From assembly GCF_001507595.1 (NCBI RefSeq), contig NZ_LQBQ01000001.1, positions 496,001 through 560,000 on the forward strand: a stretch of 64,000 bases of DNA, given 5' to 3'. Made by a program: the position numbers and the translations under genes. The notes under the pieces were generated by a model, which saw only the letters and a list, made by a program, of their open reading frames with translations, made no database searches and was not told the origin of the DNA. The first letter of the stretch is position 1, and each line of letters opens with the position of its first letter. Below, in pieces: positions 57,580 through 64,000 of this stretch. Origin of the DNA: Ruegeria marisrubri. GTDB lineage: Bacteria; Pseudomonadota; Alphaproteobacteria; Rhodobacterales; Rhodobacteraceae.

Positions 57580-58425
57580 TCAGAGGCCGACCATTTCGCG
57601 AATGTCTTGCGGGGTCAGGCCATCCTGGCGGTAGCGTGCGATGGCCCGGGCGTCGTCGCGCTTGGCAAGACGTTTGCCGTTCTCGTCGCGGATCAGCTTG
57701 TGATGGTGGTAGATGGGGGTGGGCAGGCCGAGAAGCGCCTGCAGCAGGACGTGGATATGGGTGGCCTCTAACAGGTCTTCGCCGCGAACGACGTTGGTTA
57801 TGTTCTGATCGGCGTCATCCACGACCACCGATAGGTGATAGGAGCTGTGCATGTTGCGGCGCACCAGAACGATGTCGCCGACTCTATCGATCAGATCGCC
57901 CGGTGAAAGTTCGTGCATGCCGGCATGAGCTGGACCGGTTTCGTGGAACCGCAGGGCAGGGGCCGCGGCCAGCGCCTTGCGGATATTGAGGCGCAGAACG
58001 TCATTGGAGCCCGTTTCGTCAAGTGGCCGGTGACGGCAAGTGCCGGGGTATATGCGCCCGTCAGGGCCGAACTGAGGCACGCCTTCCTGCGGGGCGCCGG
58101 CGGCGGCCTCGATGTCGGCGCGGTTGCACTTGCAGGGATAGACGAGACCCATTGCGATGAGCCGATTCAGGGCCTGCCGATAGCGTGGCAGGCGTTCGGA
58201 CTGGCGCATGACCGGTTCCGGCCATGCGAGGCCAAGCCAATGCAGGTCGTCGTAGATCTGCGCTTCCCAATGGGGGCGGGCGCGACTCTGGTCGATATCC
58301 TCGATCCTGAGAAGGAATACTCCGCCCTCAGCCCGTGCCATGTCATGGGCCAGCAGCACCGAATAGGCGTGGCCGAGATGCAGGGGGCCGGTCGGGGATG
58401 GGGCGAATCGAGTGGTGAACGTCAC
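57580..58425 (-). CDS. gluQ: Glutamyl-Q tRNA(Asp) synthetase
   Basis: 281-residue truncated GluRS paralogue that attaches glutamate to the queuosine base of tRNA(Asp). HIGH-type motif HLGHAYSVLLA, zinc Cys in CKCNRADI and the Cys of GTCRHRP, and the KMSKS-like motif RDENGKRLAKRDDA. It lacks the anticodon-binding domain, so it is not GluRS. The 175 bp upstream hold one short hairpin (58528-58545) and nothing else. Confidence 0.93.
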   Translation of the reverse strand: MTFTTRFAPSPTGPLHLGHAYSVLLAHDMARAEGGVFLLRIEDIDQSRARPHWEAQIYDDLHWLGLAWPEPVMRQSERLPRYRQALNRLIAMGLVYPCKCNRADIEAAAGAPQEGVPQFGPDGRIYPGTCRHRPLDETGSNDVLRLNIRKALAAAPALRFHETGPAHAGMHELSPGDLIDRVGDIVLVRRNMHSSYHLSVVVDDADQNITNVVRGEDLLEATHIHVLLQALLGLPTPIYHHHKLIRDENGKRLAKRDDARAIARYRQDGLTPQDIREMVGL

Positions 58426-58600
58426 GGTCTATCGACAATATTGCGCCGGGAGACAGGCTCGCCCCGGACGGTTGTTGTCCCTGCTGCCCAAGTAACAGTT
58501 GTGCCGCGTTCGAGTCCAGCCGCAGGAGGCGGAACCCTGTCCGCCTTGTCGTCCCACCGTTGGAAATACGGGCGTTCCTGAGCGAAAAAAAACCGCGGGT

Positions 58601-59941
58601 TCAGTCTTTCCCGAGCCAGCCCAGCCAGGCCGCCTTGGCGCGGTCGGTATAGGCCTTGTAGCGATCCTTGCGGCCGCGGCGTCCGCCCTTCAGTCCTTCA
58701 ACAGGGCGGAACAGTCCGAAATTGACGTTCATCGGCTGGAAGGTTTTGGCCTCGGCACCGCCGGTGATGTGGTGGATGAGCGCACCCATCGCGCTGTCCT
58801 GCGGCACCTCGGGCAGCGGTTTGCCTTTCATCTCGGCCGCAGCCATCCGACCCGCCAACAGCCCCATCGCCGCGCTTTCGACGTAGCCCTCGACACCGGT
58901 GATCTGCCCGGCAAAGCGGATGTTCGGACGCGACTTGAGCCGCATTTGGCTGTCGAGAAGGGTGGGGGAATTGATGAAGGTGTTCCGATGAATGCCACCC
59001 AGACGCGCGAAGCTGGCGTTTTCCAGCCCCGGGATCATGCGAAAGACCTCGGTCTGCGCCCCGTATTTCATCTTGGTCTGGAAACCCACGATGTTGAACA
59101 GCGTTCCCAGCGCATTGTCGCGGCGCAGCTGAACCACGGCGTAGGGTTTGACATCGGGCTGATGCGGATTGGTCAGTCCCACAGGTTTCATCGGGCCATG
59201 GCGCAGGGTTTCGCGGCCGCGCTCGGCCATCACCTCGATGGGCAGACAGCCGTCGAAGTACCCGGCCGTTTCACCTTCGTGGAATTCGGTCTTGTCGGCG
59301 GCCAGCAGCGCGTCGATGAAAGCCTCGTACTGGTCACGATCCATCGGACAGTTGAGGTAGGCGGTGCGCTCTTCCTCGGTTTCGCCCTTGTCATAGCGCG
59401 ACTGCATCCAGGCCTTGCTCATGTCGATCGTTTCGGCATAGACGATCGGGGCGATGGCGTCGAAAAAGGCCAGCGACTCGGCCCCGGTCACCTTGCGGAT
59501 GGCTTCGCCCAATTTCGGCGAGGTCAGCGGCCCCGTTGCAAAGATCCAGTGGCCGTTTTCGGGCAATTCCGTGACTTCTTCGGCGGTGACCGAGACGCGC
59601 GGATGCGCGCGCAGCTTTGCGGTGACCGTTTCGGCAAAAGGTTCCCGATCAACCGCCAATGCGCCCCCAGCGGGCAGGCGGTGGGCATCCGCCGTCGTCA
59701 TGATCAGCCCGTTGGCGGCCCGCATCTCCCAATGCAGCAATCCGACCGCGTTCTGTTCGTCATCGTCGGACCGGAAAGAGTTCGAGCACACCATTTCGGC
59801 CAGGTTGCCGGTCTGGTGCGCGAATGTGCCGACCTTGGGGCGCATTTCATGGATGACCACGTCAACGCCTGCCTCGGCGGCCTGCCAAGCAGCCTCGGAT
59901 CCGGCCATGCCGCCGCCTACGATATGCAATCTTTCGCTCAT
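58601..59941 (-). CDS. trmFO: Folate- and FAD-dependent tRNA uracil-54 methyltransferase TrmFO
   Basis: 446-residue flavoprotein making ribothymidine at T54 with methylenetetrahydrofolate. FAD site [18 protein letters not shown] at the N-terminus, [19 protein letters not shown] in the family loop, and the C-terminal [16 protein letters not shown] and [18 protein letters not shown] blocks. Start ATG 59941; the frame from 59977 adds an atypical prefix. The 297 bp up to 60238 hold no gene; a CtrA-like half-site TTAACCAG is at 60223. Confidence 0.95.
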   Translation of the reverse strand: MSERLHIVGGGMAGSEAAWQAAEAGVDVVIHEMRPKVGTFAHQTGNLAEMVCSNSFRSDDDEQNAVGLLHWEMRAANGLIMTTADAHRLPAGGALAVDREPFAETVTAKLRAHPRVSVTAEEVTELPENGHWIFATGPLTSPKLGEAIRKVTGAESLAFFDAIAPIVYAETIDMSKAWMQSRYDKGETEEERTAYLNCPMDRDQYEAFIDALLAADKTEFHEGETAGYFDGCLPIEVMAERGRETLRHGPMKPVGLTNPHQPDVKPYAVVQLRRDNALGTLFNIVGFQTKMKYGAQTEVFRMIPGLENASFARLGGIHRNTFINSPTLLDSQMRLKSRPNIRFAGQITGVEGYVESAAMGLLAGRMAAAEMKGKPLPEVPQDSAMGALIHHITGGAEAKTFQPMNVNFGLFRPVEGLKGGRRGRKDRYKAYTDRAKAAWLGWLGKD

Positions 59942-60238
59942 GTGGTGCCACATAGGGTAGCAAGCCGAGCTGTGCAACGGCTTGCTGACGTGGGGCGCCC
60001 GCGCCTTTCAGGGCGCGACGGCCGCTTGTCGTCGAATTGGGAGCATCTTGGGGTCGCCGCTGCGGGAATGTCAGTGCCGGTGAGAGAAACCGGCCGGAGG
60101 GACCTTCCGTCCGCGGCGACCCAAAAGCTTGGATAAGGCAAGGCCTTGTCAAACCTTTGTCACAGTGTTGCCGTTATGGAAAGATTCAAGATGTCAACAA
60201 TCCCGCCCGGATCGCGAAACAATTAACCAGTTGGCAAC

Positions 60239-61024
60239 TTATTGGCTCCAATCCGGGTCCCGTTTTTCTATGAAGGCAGAGATTCCTTCCTCGGTGTCAC
60301 GATAGAGCATGTTTTCGACCATCACGTCACCTGTATAGGCATAGGCCTGATCCAGTGGCATCTGGATCTGCTGATAAAAGGCCTGTTTCCCGATCTTTAC
60401 GGCCGCGCCGAGTTTCGAGGCCAGCGTTTCGGCCAATGCGCGGGTTTCTTCCTCAAGCGCCTCAACGGGTACGGCCCGGTTCACCAAGCCCAGCTCGACT
60501 GCGCGGCCGGCTTCAATGAACTGACCGGTGGTGAGCATCTCGAAGGCGTGTTTCCTAGGAATGTTGCGGCTGAGCGCCACCATGGGGGTCGAACAGAATA
60601 GTCCGATATTCACCCCGTTGACGCCAAAGCGTGTTCCTTCGGCGGCGACAGCCAGATCGCAGCTCGCCACCAGCTGACAGCCTGCCGCGGTGGCGATGCC
60701 ATGCACCTGCGCGATGACCGGTTGCGGCAGCAACTGGATCGACATCATCATGCGCGCACAGCGGTCGAAGAGATCCTTGAAATAGGCGCGGCCCCCGTCC
60801 TCGGCTTGGCGTCCGGCCGTCATCTGCTTCAGGTCGTGCCCGGCGCAGAACGCCTTTCCGGCACCCGACAGAATCACCGCCCGGATCGAACGATCCTCGC
60901 GCAACTCGTCGAACTGGGCCTGGAGCGCCGCCAGCATCTCGTCGCTGAGCGCGTTCAGCCGTTCGGGCGCGTTCATCTTCAAATGCGCAATCGCGCCGGT
61001 GTCGTTACGTTCCAGAATTGCCAT
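60239..61024 (-). CDS. Enoyl-CoA hydratase/isomerase family protein
   Basis: 261-residue crotonase. The oxyanion-hole regions are GAGKAFCAGHDLKQM and HGIATAAGCQLVASCDLAVA, but the second lacks the usual Glu-containing EIALACD pattern, resembling the ECHDC3 group whose substrate is not settled. The C-terminus AFIEKRDPDWSQ is typical. It is divergent from the PaaI-type thioesterase gene (58 bp between starts), suggesting related CoA-ester metabolism. Confidence 0.85.
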   Translation of the reverse strand: MAILERNDTGAIAHLKMNAPERLNALSDEMLAALQAQFDELREDRSIRAVILSGAGKAFCAGHDLKQMTAGRQAEDGGRAYFKDLFDRCARMMMSIQLLPQPVIAQVHGIATAAGCQLVASCDLAVAAEGTRFGVNGVNIGLFCSTPMVALSRNIPRKHAFEMLTTGQFIEAGRAVELGLVNRAVPVEALEEETRALAETLASKLGAAVKIGKQAFYQQIQMPLDQAYAYTGDVMVENMLYRDTEEGISAFIEKRDPDWSQ

Positions 61025-61082
61025 CTTGCCCTCCGCGAGAAAGTCAGGGCAACTCTAAGGCCAGCAGACGAGGAGGGGAAGA

Positions 61083-61526
61083 ATGTCATTGGCAATGAGC
61101 AAGGAAGAATTGGCGGATTATCTTGCGGCCGTATTTCCTCAGGTCAAAGAAGACTTTGCCATAGACGATCTGACCGAGGACACGATCACCATGCGCCTGC
61201 TGACGGCCGAGCGGCATCTGAGGCCGGGTGGAACGGTGTCCGGCCCCTCGATGTTCGCGCTTGCCGATGTCTGCGTCTACGCGATGGTTCTGGCAAGGCT
61301 TGGGCCGATGGCGCTGGCCGTGACGACGAACTGTTCGATGGATTTTATGCGCAAGCCCGAAGGCGGCGCTCAGATGGTCGCGAAATGCCGGCTGCTCAAG
61401 CTTGGGCGTTCGCTGGCCGTGGGGGACATCCTGATGTTCTCGGAAGGATCCAGCAAGCCGGTCGCCCGTGCTACTATGACTTATTCCATTCCGCCGATCG
61501 GGTCGGCAGCAGCTTCGGCGGGCTGA
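61083..61526 (+). CDS. PaaI-family thioesterase
   Basis: 147-residue hot-dog fold protein: VSGPSMFALADVCVYAMVLAR contains the Asp expected on the central helix, and MDFMRKP then LLKLGRSLAVGDILMF follow the PaaI/YbgC pattern. It would hydrolyse aryl- or acyl-CoA. GAGGAGGGGAA precedes ATG 61083. Ends at a hairpin shared with the converging DUF1127 gene. Confidence 0.85.
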   Translation: MSLAMSKEELADYLAAVFPQVKEDFAIDDLTEDTITMRLLTAERHLRPGGTVSGPSMFALADVCVYAMVLARLGPMALAVTTNCSMDFMRKPEGGAQMVAKCRLLKLGRSLAVGDILMFSEGSSKPVARATMTYSIPPIGSAAASAG

Positions 61527-61553
61527 CAAAAAGGGCCGGGGGCAAGCCCCGGC
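61527..61553 (-). terminator. Terminator between thioesterase and DUF1127 genes
   Basis: GGCCGGGG (61533-61540), loop GCAAG, CCCCGGCC (61546-61553). On the minus strand the stem is followed by CTTTTTGTC, a good terminator for DUF1127; on the plus strand it starts 6 bp past the thioesterase stop and probably serves both. Confidence 0.75.
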
Positions 61554-61592
61554 CAGGGAAGAGGCCCCTTTTCAGGGACTGGGGATTCCTGA

Positions 61593-61817
61593 TTACTGCC
61601 AGAAGCGGCGGTCGTATTCCTGTTGCGCCGTCATGCGTGTCAGCCCAACATCCTTGAGCATCCTGTCATCCAGGCGGCTGAGATTGACTCGGGTTCGGCG
61701 CCGTTGTTCCCACCTTGTCACGGTCGCGGCAAAGCGCACGGCCACTGCGGCGATCAGCTGCAGCCGGGGGCTGGCGTTCAGCAGCGTCAGGGCGGGGCTA
61801 TGCATTGCGCGTGTCAT
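61593..61817 (-). CDS. DUF1127 (YjiS-like) small protein
   Basis: 74 residues: N-terminal half with basic and hydrophobic residues, C-terminal DUF1127 motif LSRLDDRMLKDVGLTRMTAQ then EYDRRFW. Members in alphaproteobacteria are small RNA-binding or stress-linked proteins; in Rhodobacter CcaF1 belongs here. Start ATG 61817 with GGAAAGGA upstream; 61850 is in frame. Divergent from the MocR gene, which may regulate it. Confidence 0.9.
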   Translation of the reverse strand: MTRAMHSPALTLLNASPRLQLIAAVAVRFAATVTRWEQRRRTRVNLSRLDDRMLKDVGLTRMTAQQEYDRRFWQ

Positions 61818-61841
61818 GACTGGGGTCCTTTCCGAATTGTA

Positions 61842-61881
61842 TTGACACAAAATATATCACCTTGATACGCACAGTTGATAC
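61842..61881. promoter_or_regulatory. TTGAYAC repeats between DUF1127 and the MocR gene
   Basis: TTGACAC (61842-61848), TTGATAC (61862-61868) and TTGATAC (61875-61881) lie as direct repeats 20 and 13 bp apart in an AT-rich 100-bp spacer. MocR-type regulators commonly bind direct repeats in their divergent promoter. ATTGTAT (61836) and ATACAAT (61922) also face each other. Confidence 0.5.
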
Positions 61882-61917
61882 ATTTGGCATTGTGCCGAAA
61901 ACAAGGGAAAGATTGTA

Positions 61918-63321
61918 ATGGATACAATTTGGCCGGAGAAGCTGCCGCAGACCAAGGGGCCGAAATATGTCCTGGTGGCCGAAACAATTCGAAATGCTAT
62001 TGAAAACAAAGTATTGGGGGTTGGCGCCAAGCTGCCCCCGGTGCGAGAGCTGGCCTACAGGCTGCAGATCACGCCCGGAACCGTGGCGCGTGCCTATTCG
62101 ATTCTGACCAACGAGGGATTGTTACAAGCCGAGGTCGGGCGTGGTACATTCGTGGCGCCTCCCAAACTTCCGGTCCTCGATGATGTCTGGTCGCGGCAGT
62201 TGCATCTCAGGGATGACAAATACGGCGCGGATGTCAGCCTGTTCAGCCCAAGGCTGGCGGATGTCGGACAGGTGGCGCTGATCCGGGAGTGTCTGATGAA
62301 GGTGGCGCAGGCCGAGCCCGAGATGTTCCTGAACTATCCGACTCGCGACGCCTATCAGCCGGCCCGGCAGGCGGTAGTGGAGTGGTTATCGGATGTTCCC
62401 TTGGGGCCGCTGACATCCGAGGATATTGTTCTGACCCACGGGGGGCAGAACGGCATCTGCGTCGTGTTCCAGACGGTGCTGAAAGGCCCCAGGCCCGTCA
62501 TTCTGGTCGAGGATCTGTCCTATGCCGGTTTCCGCCGCGCGGCCGAGTTGATGCGCGCCGAGGTGGTGGGCATCAGAATGGACAAATGGGGGATCTGCCC
62601 CGAGGCGCTGGATCAAACCTTGCGGCAGACGCAGGCGCAAGCTGTCTGCGTGTCGCCCGAGGTGCAGAATCCGACCGGAAGCCATGCCCCGCTGGAGCGC
62701 CGGAAAGAGGTGGTCGAGGTCGCGCGACGGCACGATCTGCAGATCATCGAGGATGACTGCTATCGCATGGGCGATGCGCGGGCGCCCAGCTATCGCGCGC
62801 TGGCGCCTGAGCGGGGATGGCACGTGTCGTCGATCTCGAAAACGCTCACGCCGGCGCTGAGGGTCGGGTTCGCCATTGCGCCGCTGGAACGCAGCGCCGA
62901 TTTGCGCCGCTCGGCGGAATATGGGTATTTTGGCCTGGCGCAACCTCTTGCCGAGTTGACCCGGTTGCTGCTCAGTGATCCGCGTTCACGCGAAATCGCG
63001 ACGAAGGTCCGCGAGCGTATGGGGGAATATGTGCGTATCGCTGTGAATGCTCTTGGGGGGTTCGATCTGGTCTGGGATCCGCAGGTGCCCTTTGTCTGGC
63101 TGAAACTGCCCTCCGGCTGGCGCTCGGCCGCTTTCAGCAGGGCGGCAGAGCGCGAAGGGATACAGGTTCGCTCGGCGGATGAGTTCGCGCTGCGGGATGG
63201 CCGCGCTCCGAACGCGGTTCGCATCGCCATGAACGGGCACGTGTCGCTGGAGCGGTTCGAAGAGGCCATGCTGCGTCTTCGCAGTTTGCTGGACAACCCG
63301 CCGGAACAGATCAGCGTATAG
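61918..63321 (+). CDS. MocR-family regulator (GntR helix-turn-helix plus aminotransferase domain)
   Basis: 467 residues. N-terminal winged helix (LPPVRELAYRLQITPGTVAR) at about residues 38-60, then a fold-type-I PLP domain. PLP Lys is in SSISKTLTPALRVGF, and NPTG is seen in EVQNPTGSHA, Asp in IIEDDCYRM. Related regulators use PLP or its substrate as signal (PdxR, GabR, TauR). The regulated gene is unknown; DUF1127 is divergent and shares the spacer. ATG 61918, GGGAAAG upstream. Confidence 0.92.
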   Translation: MDTIWPEKLPQTKGPKYVLVAETIRNAIENKVLGVGAKLPPVRELAYRLQITPGTVARAYSILTNEGLLQAEVGRGTFVAPPKLPVLDDVWSRQLHLRDDKYGADVSLFSPRLADVGQVALIRECLMKVAQAEPEMFLNYPTRDAYQPARQAVVEWLSDVPLGPLTSEDIVLTHGGQNGICVVFQTVLKGPRPVILVEDLSYAGFRRAAELMRAEVVGIRMDKWGICPEALDQTLRQTQAQAVCVSPEVQNPTGSHAPLERRKEVVEVARRHDLQIIEDDCYRMGDARAPSYRALAPERGWHVSSISKTLTPALRVGFAIAPLERSADLRRSAEYGYFGLAQPLAELTRLLLSDPRSREIATKVRERMGEYVRIAVNALGGFDLVWDPQVPFVWLKLPSGWRSAAFSRAAEREGIQVRSADEFALRDGRAPNAVRIAMNGHVSLERFEEAMLRLRSLLDNPPEQISV

Positions 63322-63396
63322 GTGAATTGAGTGGGGTAAATAGATACCTATTTTGTAACGCGTTGAAAAAGCGAATGAAATAGTGGAATAGTGCGC

Positions 63397-63425
63397 TTGA
63401 CGTGAACACGCCTTGCCCATAGAAA
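63397..63425 (+). promoter_or_regulatory. Probable rplM-rpsI promoter
   Basis: TTGACG (63397-63402), 17-bp spacer, TAGAAA (63420-63425). The leader then holds a 10-bp direct repeat GGCCGGTCTT (63444 and 63460), of unknown role. The remainder of 63322-63396 shows only AT-rich sequence. Confidence 0.5.
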
Positions 63426-63492
63426 CCGTCCATCGAATTCGGGCCGGTCTTGGTCGAGGCCGGTCTTTCACATCAAACAGGATTGTCCTGAC

Positions 63493-63951
63493 ATGAAAAC
63501 CTTCTCTGCAACTCCTGCAGACATCGACAAGAAGTGGATCCTGATCGACGCCGAGGGCGTTGTTCTGGGCCGTCTTGCCTCGATCGTCGCCATGCGTCTG
63601 CGTGGCAAGCACAAGCCGTCGTTCACTCCGAACATGGACATGGGCGACAACGTCATCGTCATCAACGCCGACAAGGTGCAGATGACCGGCAAGAAGCGTG
63701 ACGAGCACTTCTACTGGCACACCGGCCATCCGGGTGGCATCAAGTCGCGCACCAAGCAGCAGATCCTGGAAGGCGCGCACCCTGAGCGCGTGGTCTACCA
63801 GGCCGTCAAGCGCATGCTGCCGGGCAACCGGCTGTCGCGCAAGCAGATGACCAACCTGCGCATCTATGCCGGTGCCGAGCACCCGCACGAAGCCCAGGCC
63901 CCCGAAGTTCTGGATGTCAAATCCATGAACAAGAAAAACACCCGGAGCTAA
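63493..63951 (+). CDS. rplM: 50S ribosomal protein L13
   Basis: 152-residue L13: [20 protein letters not shown] at the N-terminus, [18 protein letters not shown] in the middle and [19 protein letters not shown] then [14 protein letters not shown] at the end are unmistakable. Encoded just upstream of rpsI, the conserved arrangement. Start ATG 63493. Confidence 0.97.
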   Translation: MKTFSATPADIDKKWILIDAEGVVLGRLASIVAMRLRGKHKPSFTPNMDMGDNVIVINADKVQMTGKKRDEHFYWHTGHPGGIKSRTKQQILEGAHPERVVYQAVKRMLPGNRLSRKQMTNLRIYAGAEHPHEAQAPEVLDVKSMNKKNTRS

Positions 63952-63957
63952 TGACCG

Positions 63958-64000
63958 ATGGCTGATCAGATCAATACTCTCGAAGAGCTGAGCGCCGTCG
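63958..64000 (+). CDS. rpsI: 30S ribosomal protein S9, N-terminal fragment
   Basis: The first 14 codons, MADQINTLEELSAV, run off the window end. This matches the acidic N-terminal extension of alphaproteobacterial S9 and the position right after rplM (6-bp gap) is canonical. The ATG at 63951, overlapping the rplM stop, gives only four codons and is ignored. Confidence 0.9.
   Translation, partial: MADQINTLEELSAV

Noticed and set aside
58501..58545. Possible tRNA (T-loop-like GTTCGAGTCC with a nearby hairpin)
   Set aside because: No T-stem, anticodon arm or acceptor stem can be folded around it.
63444..63470. Known L13 leader motif before rplM
   Set aside because: Only a direct repeat GGCCGGTCTT is clear; I cannot match it to a described ribosomal-protein leader.

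Overview
The window reads as chromosome of a marine alphaproteobacterium of the Rhodobacteraceae, most likely a Roseobacter-clade relative of Ruegeria. The evidence is gene content: DMSP demethylase (dmdA) with acuI and a methanethiol oxidase, sciP-ctrA, gene-transfer-agent lysis genes, a zeta-type ATPase inhibitor beside purC, TrmFO, a two-piece tmRNA, and high-GC codon use throughout. It is almost fully coding. I see no rRNA, tRNA, insertion sequence, CRISPR array or integrated phage.

Layout. 1-3.6 kb: tail of an indolepyruvate oxidoreductase gene, an acyltransferase, murI, argC, ccmE. 3.7-4.9 kb: a GTA-type endolysin/holin pair placed between ccmE and ccmF-ccmH. 7.5-9.9 kb: a PaaG-like isomerase and a membrane-anchored trypsin-like protein. 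9.9-13.4 kb: betaine-homocysteine methyltransferase, zeta inhibitor, purC, purS, purQ. 13.4-16.6 kb: a DctB/DctD-like two-component pair whose regulator lacks GAFTGA. 17-20 kb: RNase E. 20-23.6 kb: tusA, ccdA, a membrane alpha/beta-hydrolase and a P450. 23.7-30.3 kb: aldolase, tag, two small fumC-linked genes, fumC, a secreted protein, sspB, chrA and a SnoaL-like gene. 30.4-30.8 kb: permuted ssrA with a good promoter. 30.9-38 kb: a DMSP/methanethiol divergon. 38.2-49.4 kb: the envelope cluster frr-uppS-cdsA-dxr-rseP-bamA-skp-fabZ-lpxA-lpxI-lpxB. 49.5-56.4 kb: mnmA, sciP, ctrA, ligA, recG and a 40-residue membrane protein behind a LexA box. 56.6-64 kb: Fe-S scaffold, hisI, gluQ, trmFO, CoA-ester enzymes, DUF1127, a MocR regulator, rplM and the start of rpsI.

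How the genes work together. The most coherent unit is the divergon at 30.9-38.0 kb. DmdA demethylates DMSP to methylmercaptopropionate, whose later breakdown gives methanethiol. MtoX oxidises methanethiol, and AcuI reduces acryloyl-CoA. A GntR regulator sits at the hinge with tandem 15-bp repeats. Four uncharacterised proteins (a His-rich membrane protein, DUF2182, DUF1326, DinB-like) are embedded in the two arms and are the best candidates for an undescribed function. SspB and ssrA, which act together in tagged-protein turnover, lie 2 kb apart. CtrA is a known controller of GTA release in this family, and the lysis pair is in the same window.

The main non-gene discovery is a short composite element found five times, always just after a stop codon in gene orientation. 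It consists of a perfect hairpin whose sequence differs at every site, followed by a conserved tail. Other unexplained signals are a 14-bp inverted repeat that contains the ligA start codon, with a coupled 38-codon ORF, and a structured leader before the betaine-homocysteine methyltransferase gene.
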